A stretch of DNA of 34,046 nucleotides from an uncultured Francisellaceae bacterium (GTDB lineage: Bacteria > Pseudomonadota > Gammaproteobacteria > UBA6186 > Azoamicaceae). Each line of letters begins with the position of its first letter. Within the stretch, counting starts at the first letter, position 1. This document shows, one piece after another, positions 18,844 to 25,900 of this stretch. The stretch covers positions 1 to 34,046 of the forward strand of contig CAIVQA010000003.1 in the NCBI GenBank assembly GCA_903907935.1, in the 5' to 3' direction. The notes beneath the pieces are model-generated. The model was not told the DNA's origin, ran no database searches, and was given only the letters and a program-made list of their open reading frames with translations. The position numbers were made by a program, and so were the translations under genes.

Positions 18844-20760
18844 TCAGTGGTGTTGCGGCGGTTTGACTTCTTTTCTTAGTAAGTTGGGATTGCTAATTGA
18901 TAACATTGGTAATTTTTGTAATTTATTAACAGCTGATTTGTCATTAATAAGTAAATCTACATTTTTATTATAAACTTCAATAAATTTTATAAGATCTTTA
19001 TATTCAGCCTTAATACTATCCATATCAAATTTTATATAAATTTTTTCTTTTTGATCTGTTCGATTTATTCGATCTGCTGTCTGTATAATGGCTATTAAAT
19101 CTTTTTGGTTAAAACCAGTAGGTTCAACAATTAAAGTTTGATCTCCTGGCTCTGGAATTGGAATAGACATGCCTTGTAAAATCATCACCGAATGTGCTAT
19201 TAAATCACTACCACTAGACAAAAATTGTACTGTTGTATCATTGCCACGCATAATAGTTCGTTGATTATCATCTTCTTTGGTACAAGAGATTGCTTCCCAA
19301 GTTGATTGATCATTATTCTCAGTAGGAACTATGGATTTAACTTTAACATCACTAATTATTTCTTCATTTTCACTCCTTGTTGTTAATTTTTCAACTAAAT
19401 AGTTTTGTAATCCTTGTGGATTAACTTTTCCATCTGAATCAATAATTTGGGAAAATGTTGTATCTTCTATAGTTTTATCAATTACGGAATGTGGTGATTT
19501 TTCAGGATCTGATGTTGGTTTTTTCGGTGACGTTGTGGAACGTGGTGATTTTTTAACAGTTGGTATAGGTGCTTCTTTTAAATCTGCTGCAGCTAAGCTT
19601 GTTGAGGATAAAATCCTAAATGTTGGGATCCTTTTAGTTGTATCTTTCTCTCTATCCAATAATTGCGGTGGAGGTGTTCTTTTTTCTACTACATACTCTC
19701 CAGAATTATAATTTCCACCTTTTCCAAGATTATTATCTAAATTAGTAACAAAATCCTGTTCTTCATCAGCTACGGAACCTACACCATCATGTCCATGAAC
19801 ATAGTTAATTATAAATTCTTGATCATCGGATTTTAGCATAGATGGGCGTTTTATTTTTACTCTACTACAACTATCTTGGTAGTTTACTCTATTCCAGATA
19901 GCACGTGTTATACCTGCTGCTATTGGGGCATTTACTACTACTTCTTCTTCAATTTTTTCTTCCTCCAAACGTTCAATAACTCTATTATTAGCTACTAATT
20001 CAGCAAATTTGGAATTAATAGCATTTATAGTTTTAGCTAAATTTTCCAAACTGGATTGATCATAAGTAACACCAAATTCTATTGCTAATCCTTCTACTGT
20101 TTCTAAACCAATGGGTGCATGACTATAAAGGATAATAGTATTAGGCTTGGTAGTTTGATCTATCGAATAAGATAGTAATTTTAGATTAGGTTTATAGGAA
20201 TCATCTATTAATTTTTGTATATCTTCTGTAGATACTAATCCTTTGTCTATTAAACCTAACAGGCCCAGATTTAATGATCGTGCTTGCATTGTGTTTATGT
20301 GAGTTGGAAAATCTCCAGTACAATTTCCAATTTCATAAAAACTTACAAATTCCGCCCCATGATTAGAAAAAATAATTTCTATTGGAACTTTTTTCTCTCG
20401 TAATTTATCTAAAATCAGCAAAGTAAAGTAATCATTCTTGCCTCGATCTGCTACTTCATCTCCAATTAACTTGATTTTAGTTTTGCTAGCTGCTTCGTTA
20501 AATTCTGCTTCACTTAAAATATCTTGAAATTGTTCTAAATCGGCTTTGGTTAGATCGTTTTTTTCATAAATTCGTTTAATTTCCTCATAATCTTTTTCTC
20601 TATTCTTTAGAGTTAAGATCCCTTCTTTTATTAAAAAGAACATAAATTTTAAGGAATTACCGTGGAGATCTCCAATAGTTAATTCTTCCCCTGGTTTTAG
20701 AATGTGGGGTGATTGTGGATATTCCAATAAATTTACTTGTTCAGTTATAGCTTTAACCAT
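18844..20760 (-). CDS. WipA/WipB-like PPP-family metallophosphatase, putative secreted effector
   Basis: This 638-residue protein has an N-terminal phosphoprotein-phosphatase-type domain. Metal and catalytic motifs are seen in order: GDLHGN (30-35), GDEVADRGKNDYFTL (100-114), SNHGAEF (132-138), LYSHAPIG (211-218) and NYVHGHDG (319-326), so both metal sites could form. The insertion in GDEVADRG and the SNHG in place of GNHE are, as recalled, hallmarks of the Legionella Dot/Icm effectors WipA and WipB. Residues about 355-435 are Ser/Pro/Lys-rich and probably disordered. The C-terminal 200 residues are a separate, unrecognised domain that could be for targeting. No Sec signal is seen. It lies 41 bp downstream of the Fic gene on the same strand, with TATAAT at 20766-20771 close to its start. 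Phosphatase activity is well supported by motifs; secretion is inference. Confidence 0.75.
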   Translation of the reverse strand: MVKAITEQVNLLEYPQSPHILKPGEELTIGDLHGNSLKFMFFLIKEGILTLKNREKDYEEIKRIYEKNDLTKADLEQFQDILSEAEFNEAASKTKIKLIGDEVADRGKNDYFTLLILDKLREKKVPIEIIFSNHGAEFVSFYEIGNCTGDFPTHINTMQARSLNLGLLGLIDKGLVSTEDIQKLIDDSYKPNLKLLSYSIDQTTKPNTIILYSHAPIGLETVEGLAIEFGVTYDQSSLENLAKTINAINSKFAELVANNRVIERLEEEKIEEEVVVNAPIAAGITRAIWNRVNYQDSCSRVKIKRPSMLKSDDQEFIINYVHGHDGVGSVADEEQDFVTNLDNNLGKGGNYNSGEYVVEKRTPPPQLLDREKDTTKRIPTFRILSSTSLAAADLKEAPIPTVKKSPRSTTSPKKPTSDPEKSPHSVIDKTIEDTTFSQIIDSDGKVNPQGLQNYLVEKLTTRSENEEIISDVKVKSIVPTENNDQSTWEAISCTKEDDNQRTIMRGNDTTVQFLSSGSDLIAHSVMILQGMSIPIPEPGDQTLIVEPTGFNQKDLIAIIQTADRINRTDQKEKIYIKFDMDSIKAEYKDLIKFIEVYNKNVDLLINDKSAVNKLQKLPMLSISNPNLLRKEVKPPQHH

Positions 20761-20801
20761 AAATTAATTATAGATAATCAATATTTATTTAAACCTATAA
20801 A

Positions 20802-21389
20802 TTAACTTCTAACAAAAACTACTAATGGCTGATATTCTCCCTTGTCTGCAGCCTGTAAAGCTTTTATATATCTTTTCCTGGTATCATTTTTGGAGGTTAG
20901 ATCATGTCTACCCCAACTAAAAATCTTATTACCCAAAATTGTTAACATATAATCTGTAGCTAATCTAGCATGTCGACCATTACCATTAGAAAATGCATGT
21001 ATGTGGACTAATTTATGGTGAAATCTAGCAGCTATTTCATCTGTTTGATAACTATTATTTTGAATTTGGCTAATAAGATCATCAAATAAATTTTTCAATG
21101 CGACACTAACTTGTAACCAATCTATGCCTATGTTTTTATTAGTTTTTCTAAATTTACCGGCCCATGTCCATGTTTTATCAAACATTTTTTTATGTAATAG
21201 CTTACAAAAATTTATAGTTGCAAAACTTGTTAACTCTATTTTTTGAGTTTCCAACCATACTTTAGCTGCTAAAATATTAGCTTGCTCCCATTCATTTAAC
21301 TCCGCTTGTAACTCAATATGTTTAGGTATTAAATATTCTACTTCATCTAGATCTATAGTAGTTGCTCCTTTTTGATAAATAAGTTCCAT
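20802..21389 (-). CDS. Mobile mystery protein B (Fic-family protein)
   Basis: This 195-residue protein belongs to the Fic fold family, which transfers AMP or other phosphate groups to protein targets. The core motif is HAFSNGNGRHAR at 131-142: the catalytic His, GNGR and final Arg are present, but the usual acidic residue is Asn and the Pro after His is Ala. The N-terminal IPKHIELQAELNEWEQANI and RKTNKNIGIDW are typical of the mobile mystery protein B subfamily, in which Asn at that position is common. The gene starts 3 nt after the stop of the HTH gene, forming a two-gene unit. In the family this pair is reported together on plasmids and other mobile DNA, including a Coxiella plasmid. A toxin-like or regulatory role is plausible but not shown. 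Confidence 0.88.
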   Translation of the reverse strand: MELIYQKGATTIDLDEVEYLIPKHIELQAELNEWEQANILAAKVWLETQKIELTSFATINFCKLLHKKMFDKTWTWAGKFRKTNKNIGIDWLQVSVALKNLFDDLISQIQNNSYQTDEIAARFHHKLVHIHAFSNGNGRHARLATDYMLTILGNKIFSWGRHDLTSKNDTRKRYIKALQAADKGEYQPLVVFVRS

Positions 21390-21392
21390 TTA

Positions 21393-21848
21393 TTATTCAT
21401 CCCACAAATGTTTAGATGCTTTATCCAGATATTGTTTAACAAGTTCTTCTATTTGAGCATTTAACGCTTTTTGATCTGTAATTGCTTGATTTTCTAAAGT
21501 CATATGATGAGATACTTCTGCTAAGTGCTTAAGTGCAATTTTTTTAGCTTGTTTTTCTATAGTTTTTATAATAGTTGTTTTAGGAATAACAGCGTAAACC
21601 AATTGACATTCCATCGCGCTAGCAACAGTTTTTAGTGTTTTAATAGTTAGTACTTCTTGTAATTCACTTTCTTCTATTTTAGCTACTCGTCTTCTACTTA
21701 CATTTATACGCTTTGCCAGTTGAGTTGCTGTCATACCTATGCTTTTTCTTATATATCTAATCCAGCCAATTTTAGGACGAGATGTTGATTTTAATATACT
21801 TAGAGGTTCTAAAAATCGATCGGTTTGAGTTACTAATAATTTCTTCAT
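21393..21848 (-). CDS. Mobile mystery protein A (helix-turn-helix regulator)
   Basis: This 151-residue protein has an XRE/Cro-type helix-turn-helix at about residues 32-70 (IGMTATQLAKRINVSRRRVA), preceded by the conserved GWIRYIRK, and followed by MECQLVYAVIP, all characteristic of mobile mystery protein A. The C-terminal half is a charged helical segment. It is the first gene of the A/B pair, read from a strong promoter with two operator-like repeats. The nearer repeat lies immediately before the ATG, leaving no room for a Shine-Dalgarno sequence. Autorepression of the pair, in the style of toxin-antitoxin modules, is inferred from this layout. Confidence 0.88.
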   Translation of the reverse strand: MKKLLVTQTDRFLEPLSILKSTSRPKIGWIRYIRKSIGMTATQLAKRINVSRRRVAKIEESELQEVLTIKTLKTVASAMECQLVYAVIPKTTIIKTIEKQAKKIALKHLAEVSHHMTLENQAITDQKALNAQIEELVKQYLDKASKHLWDE

Positions 21849-21850
21849 AT

Positions 21851-21913
21851 GGGTATATATATATTCCCTTGATTTATAATTATGAGTATATATATGTTCC
21901 TGATATTTGTCAA
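21851..21913 (-). promoter_or_regulatory. Promoter and paired operator-like repeats of the mobile mystery A/B unit
   Basis: On the minus strand, TTGACA (21908-21913) and TATACT (21885-21890) are separated by 17 nt, close to the sigma70 consensus. Two related near-palindromes flank the start site: GGGTATATATATATTCCC at 21851-21868, just before the ATG, and GAGTATATATATGTTCC at 21884-21900, covering the -10 box. Both read as G-rich end, alternating TA core, C-rich end. They are good candidates for binding by the HTH protein encoded directly downstream. Confidence 0.7.
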
Positions 21914-21943
21914 TTATTTGATAGTAGCATTTTCATAGTAATC

Positions 21944-22025
21944 TGCCGATGGCCGGACTCGAACCGGCACAGATTTCTCCACCACCACCTCAAGGTGGCG
22001 TGTATACCAATTTCACCACATCGGC
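21944..22025 (-). tRNA. tRNA-Leu (anticodon GAG)
   Basis: This 82-nt sequence folds as a class II tRNA. The acceptor arms GCCGATG and CATCGGC pair perfectly, the anticodon stem CCACC/GGTGG encloses the loop TTGAGGT with anticodon GAG, a short variable arm follows, and the T-arm is GCCGG-TTCGAGT-CCGGC. The discriminator base is A and CCA is not encoded, so it must be added after transcription. It reads CUC and CUU codons. It lies 45 bp downstream of secG on the same strand and is followed within 31 bp by the mobile mystery A/B promoter. Confidence 0.97.
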
Positions 22026-22070
22026 CACTAATTACTTAAAAACCCTCCAACATTACGGGTGCCAGAGAAG

Positions 22071-22376
22071 TTATTCTGGAATATCCTTATCCAACGATTG
22101 TTGAACCTTTTGTTTAAGGATCTCGGAAACTTTTGATTGATTGGTTTTATTCACAAAAAAGCTTAATGAAATACTAGTAATAGCAAATAATAACGCAAAA
22201 ATTGTAGTCAGTTTAGTTAAAAATGAACCGGTACCTTGACTACCAAAAATTGTTTGAGATGCCCCGCTACCAAACGATGCTCCCATTTCTGCGCCTTTAC
22301 CATGTTGTAATAATACCAATATTATTATACAAAAAGCACAAAACATGTGTAAAAGCCATATTAACTGTTGTAACAT
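22071..22376 (-). CDS. secG: Preprotein translocase subunit SecG
   Basis: This 101-residue protein has two membrane helices (about residues 3-23 and 53-75) and the SecG signature LLQHGKGAEMGASFGSGASQTIFGSQGTG, here split as LLQHGKGAEMGASFG and SQTIFGSQGTG. It is the small accessory subunit of the SecYEG channel and aids SecA-driven export. The ATG at 22376 has AGGTGGGAT upstream. It follows tpiA by 21 bp and precedes tRNA-Leu, the usual arrangement in many gamma- and betaproteobacteria. Confidence 0.97.
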   Translation of the reverse strand: MLQQLIWLLHMFCAFCIIILVLLQHGKGAEMGASFGSGASQTIFGSQGTGSFLTKLTTIFALLFAITSISLSFFVNKTNQSKVSEILKQKVQQSLDKDIPE

Positions 22377-22397
22377 AATCCCACCTCGGCTCCTATG

Positions 22398-23153
22398 CTA
22401 TACTAACTCACAAATCCTTGCAAACTGCTCCGCATTTAGCGATGCTCCCCCAATTAACGCCCCATCTAGGTTTGATAGCTGAAAAATATCCTTGGCATTA
22501 GTTAAACTAACACTGCCTCCATATAAAATTTTAGCTTTTTCCCCTCTTCTCATTAGTTTTTCACGTATATACCCACATACTTTATTAATATACTCTAGAT
22601 CTGCACTAACCCCAGTACCTATCGCCCATACTGGTTCGTAAGCTATAAAAAAATTTATATTATTAAAATTTTTTATAATCTCTAATTGTTGATCCAAAAT
22701 TTGCCAAGTTTTTTTATTATCAAATTGATCTTTGGTTTCACCAATACAAATAATCGGAGTTAAACTAGCCTCTATAGCGGCTAAACATTTTTGCTCTATT
22801 AATTGATCTGTTTCACCATTATAAATGCGACGTTCTGAATGACCAATAATTGTAAACTCGCAACCAAGATCTTTTAAACTACTAGCCGAAATTTCTCCGG
22901 TAAAAGCCCCTTTTCTCTCCCAACAAACATTTTGAGCACTTAAAAATATATTATTTTGTTGTGATTCTAATAATTGTAAATAAATTGCCTGTAAATATAT
23001 AGCTGGTGGGGCAACAATAAAATTAATTTTATTGTTGTTGATATTTTTTATATATAAATTAAATAAATTAACTGCTTCGCTATAAGTATTAGGATTCATC
23101 TTCCAATTAGCTACTATAGTTTTATTATTGTATTGAAATTTAAACTGGGACAC
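22398..23153 (-). CDS. tpiA: Triosephosphate isomerase
   Basis: This 251-residue TIM-barrel enzyme interconverts dihydroxyacetone phosphate and glyceraldehyde 3-phosphate. All active-site elements are visible: NWKMN with the catalytic Lys, IIGHSERR with the His, AYEPVWAIGTG with the Glu and the mobile loop, then YGGSV and LIGGASL of the phosphate site. Length is typical. The start is GTG at 23153, which overlaps the end of glmM by 14 bp; no ATG occurs before the NWKMN motif, so the GTG start is required. The operon is glmM-tpiA-secG. Confidence 0.98.
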   Translation of the reverse strand: MSQFKFQYNNKTIVANWKMNPNTYSEAVNLFNLYIKNINNNKINFIVAPPAIYLQAIYLQLLESQQNNIFLSAQNVCWERKGAFTGEISASSLKDLGCEFTIIGHSERRIYNGETDQLIEQKCLAAIEASLTPIICIGETKDQFDNKKTWQILDQQLEIIKNFNNINFFIAYEPVWAIGTGVSADLEYINKVCGYIREKLMRRGEKAKILYGGSVSLTNAKDIFQLSNLDGALIGGASLNAEQFARICELV

Positions 23154-24486
23154 CTAAAATTACCTGCTTTAATTCCTTAGCAACCACGTTGATTAATTTT
23201 TTATCACTACCTTCTACCATAACACGCATTACTGATTCAGTACCAGAAGGACGAATAATAACTCTACCATCTCCCTGTAATTTTTTCTCTAAATATTTAT
23301 AGGCTTTTTTAAAAACAGAATTATTTAAAATTTGCTTACTAGTAACTGGTTTTTTTACCGGTACATTTATAAGAACTTGAGGGTATTTTTCCATTGGCAT
23401 CAATAATTCTGCTAAGGTTTTACCGGTTTTTACCATATAAGCTAATGCCTGTAATGCTGCAATAATACCATCTCCGGTAGAATGTACGTTACGACAAATA
23501 ATATGTCCAGATGCTTCTCCACCTAATTGCCAACGCCTCTTGAGTAACTCCTTAAATATATAACGATCACCAACATTAGTACGAACAAACGACAATCCTA
23601 TAGCTTCTATTGCCTTTTCTAAACCAAAATTACTCATAATAGTTCCAATTACTCCGGTTAATTTTTTACCAGAATTAAGGTACCAATTAGCAATAATAAA
23701 TAATAAATCATCCCCATCAATTATTTGTCCAGATGGATCTACTAAGATCACTCTATCGCCATCACCATCAAAGGCGATCCCTACATCTGCATTTAATTCT
23801 TTAACTTTTTTAACTAATCCCTTGGTATTAGTGGAACCACAATTTACATTAATATTTAATCCATCAGGCTCTGCAGCAATTATATGAGTTGTTGCCCCTA
23901 AAGAATCAAATACTTTTGGGCCAATACGATAATTAGCACCATTGGCACAATCTATTACTAATTTAAGACCGTTTAAATTTAAATCAATCGGAAAACTTTG
24001 TTTACAAAAATTGATATATTGCTCTTCTGCGTTAGTTATACGTTTAGCTTTACCTAAATTTTTAGCAATTACAGTGTTAAATGGTTTTTGTAATTGTTCT
24101 TCTATAAGGATCTCTAAATTATCTGCCAACTTACTACCATTTTTATCAAAAAATTTTATACCATTATCATAATATGGATTATGCGAAGCACTAATTACTA
24201 TTCCTGCATCAGCCCCTAATTTACTAGTTAAAAAAGACACCGCAGGAGTTGGCATTGGCCCTAATAAACCAATATTTGTACCAGAAGCTGCTAACCCAGC
24301 CTCTAATGCTGATTCGAACATATACCCAGAAATTCTGGTATCTTTACCAATTAAGATCTTATTAGATTGTTTAGATTTTAATACACAGCCAACTGCCCAA
24401 CCTAATTTTAATACCCAATCTGGGGAAATAGGAGCTTCTCCCACTCGTCCACGGATCCCATCCGTACCAAAATATTTTTTATTCAT
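23140..24486 (-). CDS. glmM: Phosphoglucosamine mutase
   Basis: This 448-residue enzyme converts glucosamine 6-phosphate to glucosamine 1-phosphate on the way to UDP-GlcNAc, peptidoglycan and lipopolysaccharide. It has the four phosphohexomutase motifs: the phosphoserine loop GIVISASHNPYYDNGIK, the Mg-binding DGDGDRV, the sugar loop GEASGHI and the phosphate loop RPSGTESVMRVM. The N-terminal KYFGTDGIRG is standard. The ATG at 24486 is preceded by AGAGGA at the right distance. It is the first gene of the minus-strand run with tpiA and secG. The folP and ftsH genes that often precede glmM are not in this window. Confidence 0.98.
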   Translation of the reverse strand: MNKKYFGTDGIRGRVGEAPISPDWVLKLGWAVGCVLKSKQSNKILIGKDTRISGYMFESALEAGLAASGTNIGLLGPMPTPAVSFLTSKLGADAGIVISASHNPYYDNGIKFFDKNGSKLADNLEILIEEQLQKPFNTVIAKNLGKAKRITNAEEQYINFCKQSFPIDLNLNGLKLVIDCANGANYRIGPKVFDSLGATTHIIAAEPDGLNINVNCGSTNTKGLVKKVKELNADVGIAFDGDGDRVILVDPSGQIIDGDDLLFIIANWYLNSGKKLTGVIGTIMSNFGLEKAIEAIGLSFVRTNVGDRYIFKELLKRRWQLGGEASGHIICRNVHSTGDGIIAALQALAYMVKTGKTLAELLMPMEKYPQVLINVPVKKPVTSKQILNNSVFKKAYKYLEKKLQGDGRVIIRPSGTESVMRVMVEGSDKKLINVVAKELKQVILGVPV

Positions 24487-24628
24487 TTAAAATCCTCTTA
24501 TAACACCCAAATATCCATAAATCTTTTAGAAGTAAAATAAATAATTAATTCACTATATAGAATTAACCATTCAAAGACTAATAAAATTTATGTAAAAAAT
24601 ATATTAATTTTATGACAATTTAAAGATT

Positions 24629-24660
24629 TAACTAGTTATTGTTTGAAAAATAACTAGTTA
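24629..24660. repeat. Inverted repeat between glmM and the upstream split gene
   Basis: Two 12-bp arms, TAACTAGTTATT (24629-24640) and AATAACTAGTTA (24649-24660), form a perfect inverted repeat with an 8-nt loop. Each arm contains the same 10-bp palindrome, TAACTAGTTA, so the site could be read either as a hairpin or as two copies of a dimeric operator. It lies 48 bp past the stop of the upstream gene and about 140 bp before the glmM start. No T-tract follows in either direction, so a standard terminator is unlikely. Confidence 0.6.
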
Positions 24661-24707
24661 GTGTGATTTATGAGGTATTGCGAAAGAGACGTGGTAATAA
24701 TTTTTTG

Positions 24708-24989
24708 TTAATGTGGTCCAACTTTTCTATGGGTATCAACAACCGGTGTTGAGTGTTTGCCTGGAATAAAATGTCTAGTAATAGCAAATTCTTTATTCCC
24801 ATGTGGATTAAAAGTTAAATCAATTCTAAAATTTCCTTCAACCCCATGTGGTTTTTTACTATTTGGTTTTGCATTAAAAGATTTAAAATATCCAGGGTAA
24901 GTTACTTCAATGTAAATATTATTATGACGATCAGTAATCACATTATAATTGACAGGCTGACGTGGATCTTGAGAAGGCATGCCACCCAC
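24708..24989 (-). CDS. Unrecognised protein, probable 3' part of a frameshifted gene
   Basis: This 93-residue open frame starts at a GTG (24989) inside the end of the gene at 24943-25719, one frame over. The sequence is well-formed, with a beta-rich look (VITDRHNNIYIEVTYPGYF, FRIDLTFNPHG), and no family is recognised. No Shine-Dalgarno sequence supports an independent start. Removing one G from CGTGGGTGGC at the junction would join it to the upstream frame and give a continuous protein of about 336 residues reading LAGTRGGMPSQDPRQ. It is therefore more likely the C-terminal part of a broken gene than a separate one. Confidence 0.55.
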   Translation of the reverse strand: MGGMPSQDPRQPVNYNVITDRHNNIYIEVTYPGYFKSFNAKPNSKKPHGVEGNFRIDLTFNPHGNKEFAITRHFIPGKHSTPVVDTHRKVGPH

Positions 24990-25719
24990 GAGTACCAGCT
25001 AATTTAGCAGTACCACCTATTTCTGTAGGAGCTAGTATCGCCCATAAAGCTATAAATTCTCTACTAGTTTGGCTTAAACCAGTAGTTCGCATTAATTGTT
25101 CTTTAATATTTATTGGTAATATTTTTATACCATTAATAGTAAAATTAATTTTATCAGGACTACTACTTATTCTACCTCCTAATTCATCGACGTTTCCAGA
25201 TTTTTCATGTTCTGATAAAATTGCACCTATAAATTTCTTTTCATGATCTGAAAAAGCTCCTTTATTTTGTTGTTTGCCTGTAAAGCTTATGGGTTGATGA
25301 CGTTCTTCTGCAAACGAACTAACCTCTGATTCCGAACTATTGCTAGATGGACCAGGGCTTCTACTAATATCTGAAAAAGCAAGATCAGATGGATGGGTTG
25401 AACGACTATTAGTTATTTTTAATTTTTTACCAGATATTTTTGCCATTTTTGCTGCAAGATCTGGAAATTTTTGTTGTACTTTTTTAATCAATGAGTCAGG
25501 AATATCAATAGTAGCATTTGGATCATTATGTTTTTTTATCTTATCTTGTAATATTTGGTCTAACAAATCGTTAACTAATCTTTGTGCCACTATACCATTT
25601 TGTGGGGTTGGGGCAGTAAGTGTTCCTCCAAATAGGCCCTTAAAGGTATTTGTAACCATATTCTTGATGTATTGTTCTAGTAATTTTTGTTTATCAGCAT
25701 TAATTTTATACCTTGCCAT
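24943..25719 (-). CDS. Unrecognised soluble protein, probable 5' part of a frameshifted gene
   Basis: This 258-residue product begins MARYKINADKQKLLEQYIKN and is helical and charged in the first 110 residues, then has a Ser/Pro-rich linker (about 110-150) and a more globular part. No signal peptide, membrane helix or known motif is seen. The start is supported by AGGGGA 6 nt before the ATG. The last 13 residues (WHAFSRSTSACQL) look out of place, since the alternative frame continues a plausible protein for 92 more residues. It is single on the minus strand, divergent from the ABC permease gene and upstream of glmM. The modular, low-complexity layout resembles secreted effectors of intracellular bacteria, but that is only an impression. 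Confidence 0.65.
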   Translation of the reverse strand: MARYKINADKQKLLEQYIKNMVTNTFKGLFGGTLTAPTPQNGIVAQRLVNDLLDQILQDKIKKHNDPNATIDIPDSLIKKVQQKFPDLAAKMAKISGKKLKITNSRSTHPSDLAFSDISRSPGPSSNSSESEVSSFAEERHQPISFTGKQQNKGAFSDHEKKFIGAILSEHEKSGNVDELGGRISSSPDKINFTINGIKILPINIKEQLMRTTGLSQTSREFIALWAILAPTEIGGTAKLAGTRGWHAFSRSTSACQL

Positions 25720-25900
25720 AAATAGTCCCCTATTGTTATAAAAATCATCTATATATAAATAGACTGATTTTTTTTAAATAAGTTCATTTGTTAGTAAATG
25801 TTGGTATACGCACAATAGAAATAGCTCCCTAGAATTAACTGCTAATATCATCTAACATAGTTATAGTTATCATCCTTATATGTTTAAATATAGCTAACTC

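Noticed and set aside
21782..22039. Plus-strand frame across the mobile mystery A start and tRNA-Leu
   Set aside because: It runs antisense through a tRNA gene and a promoter, so it is not a real gene.
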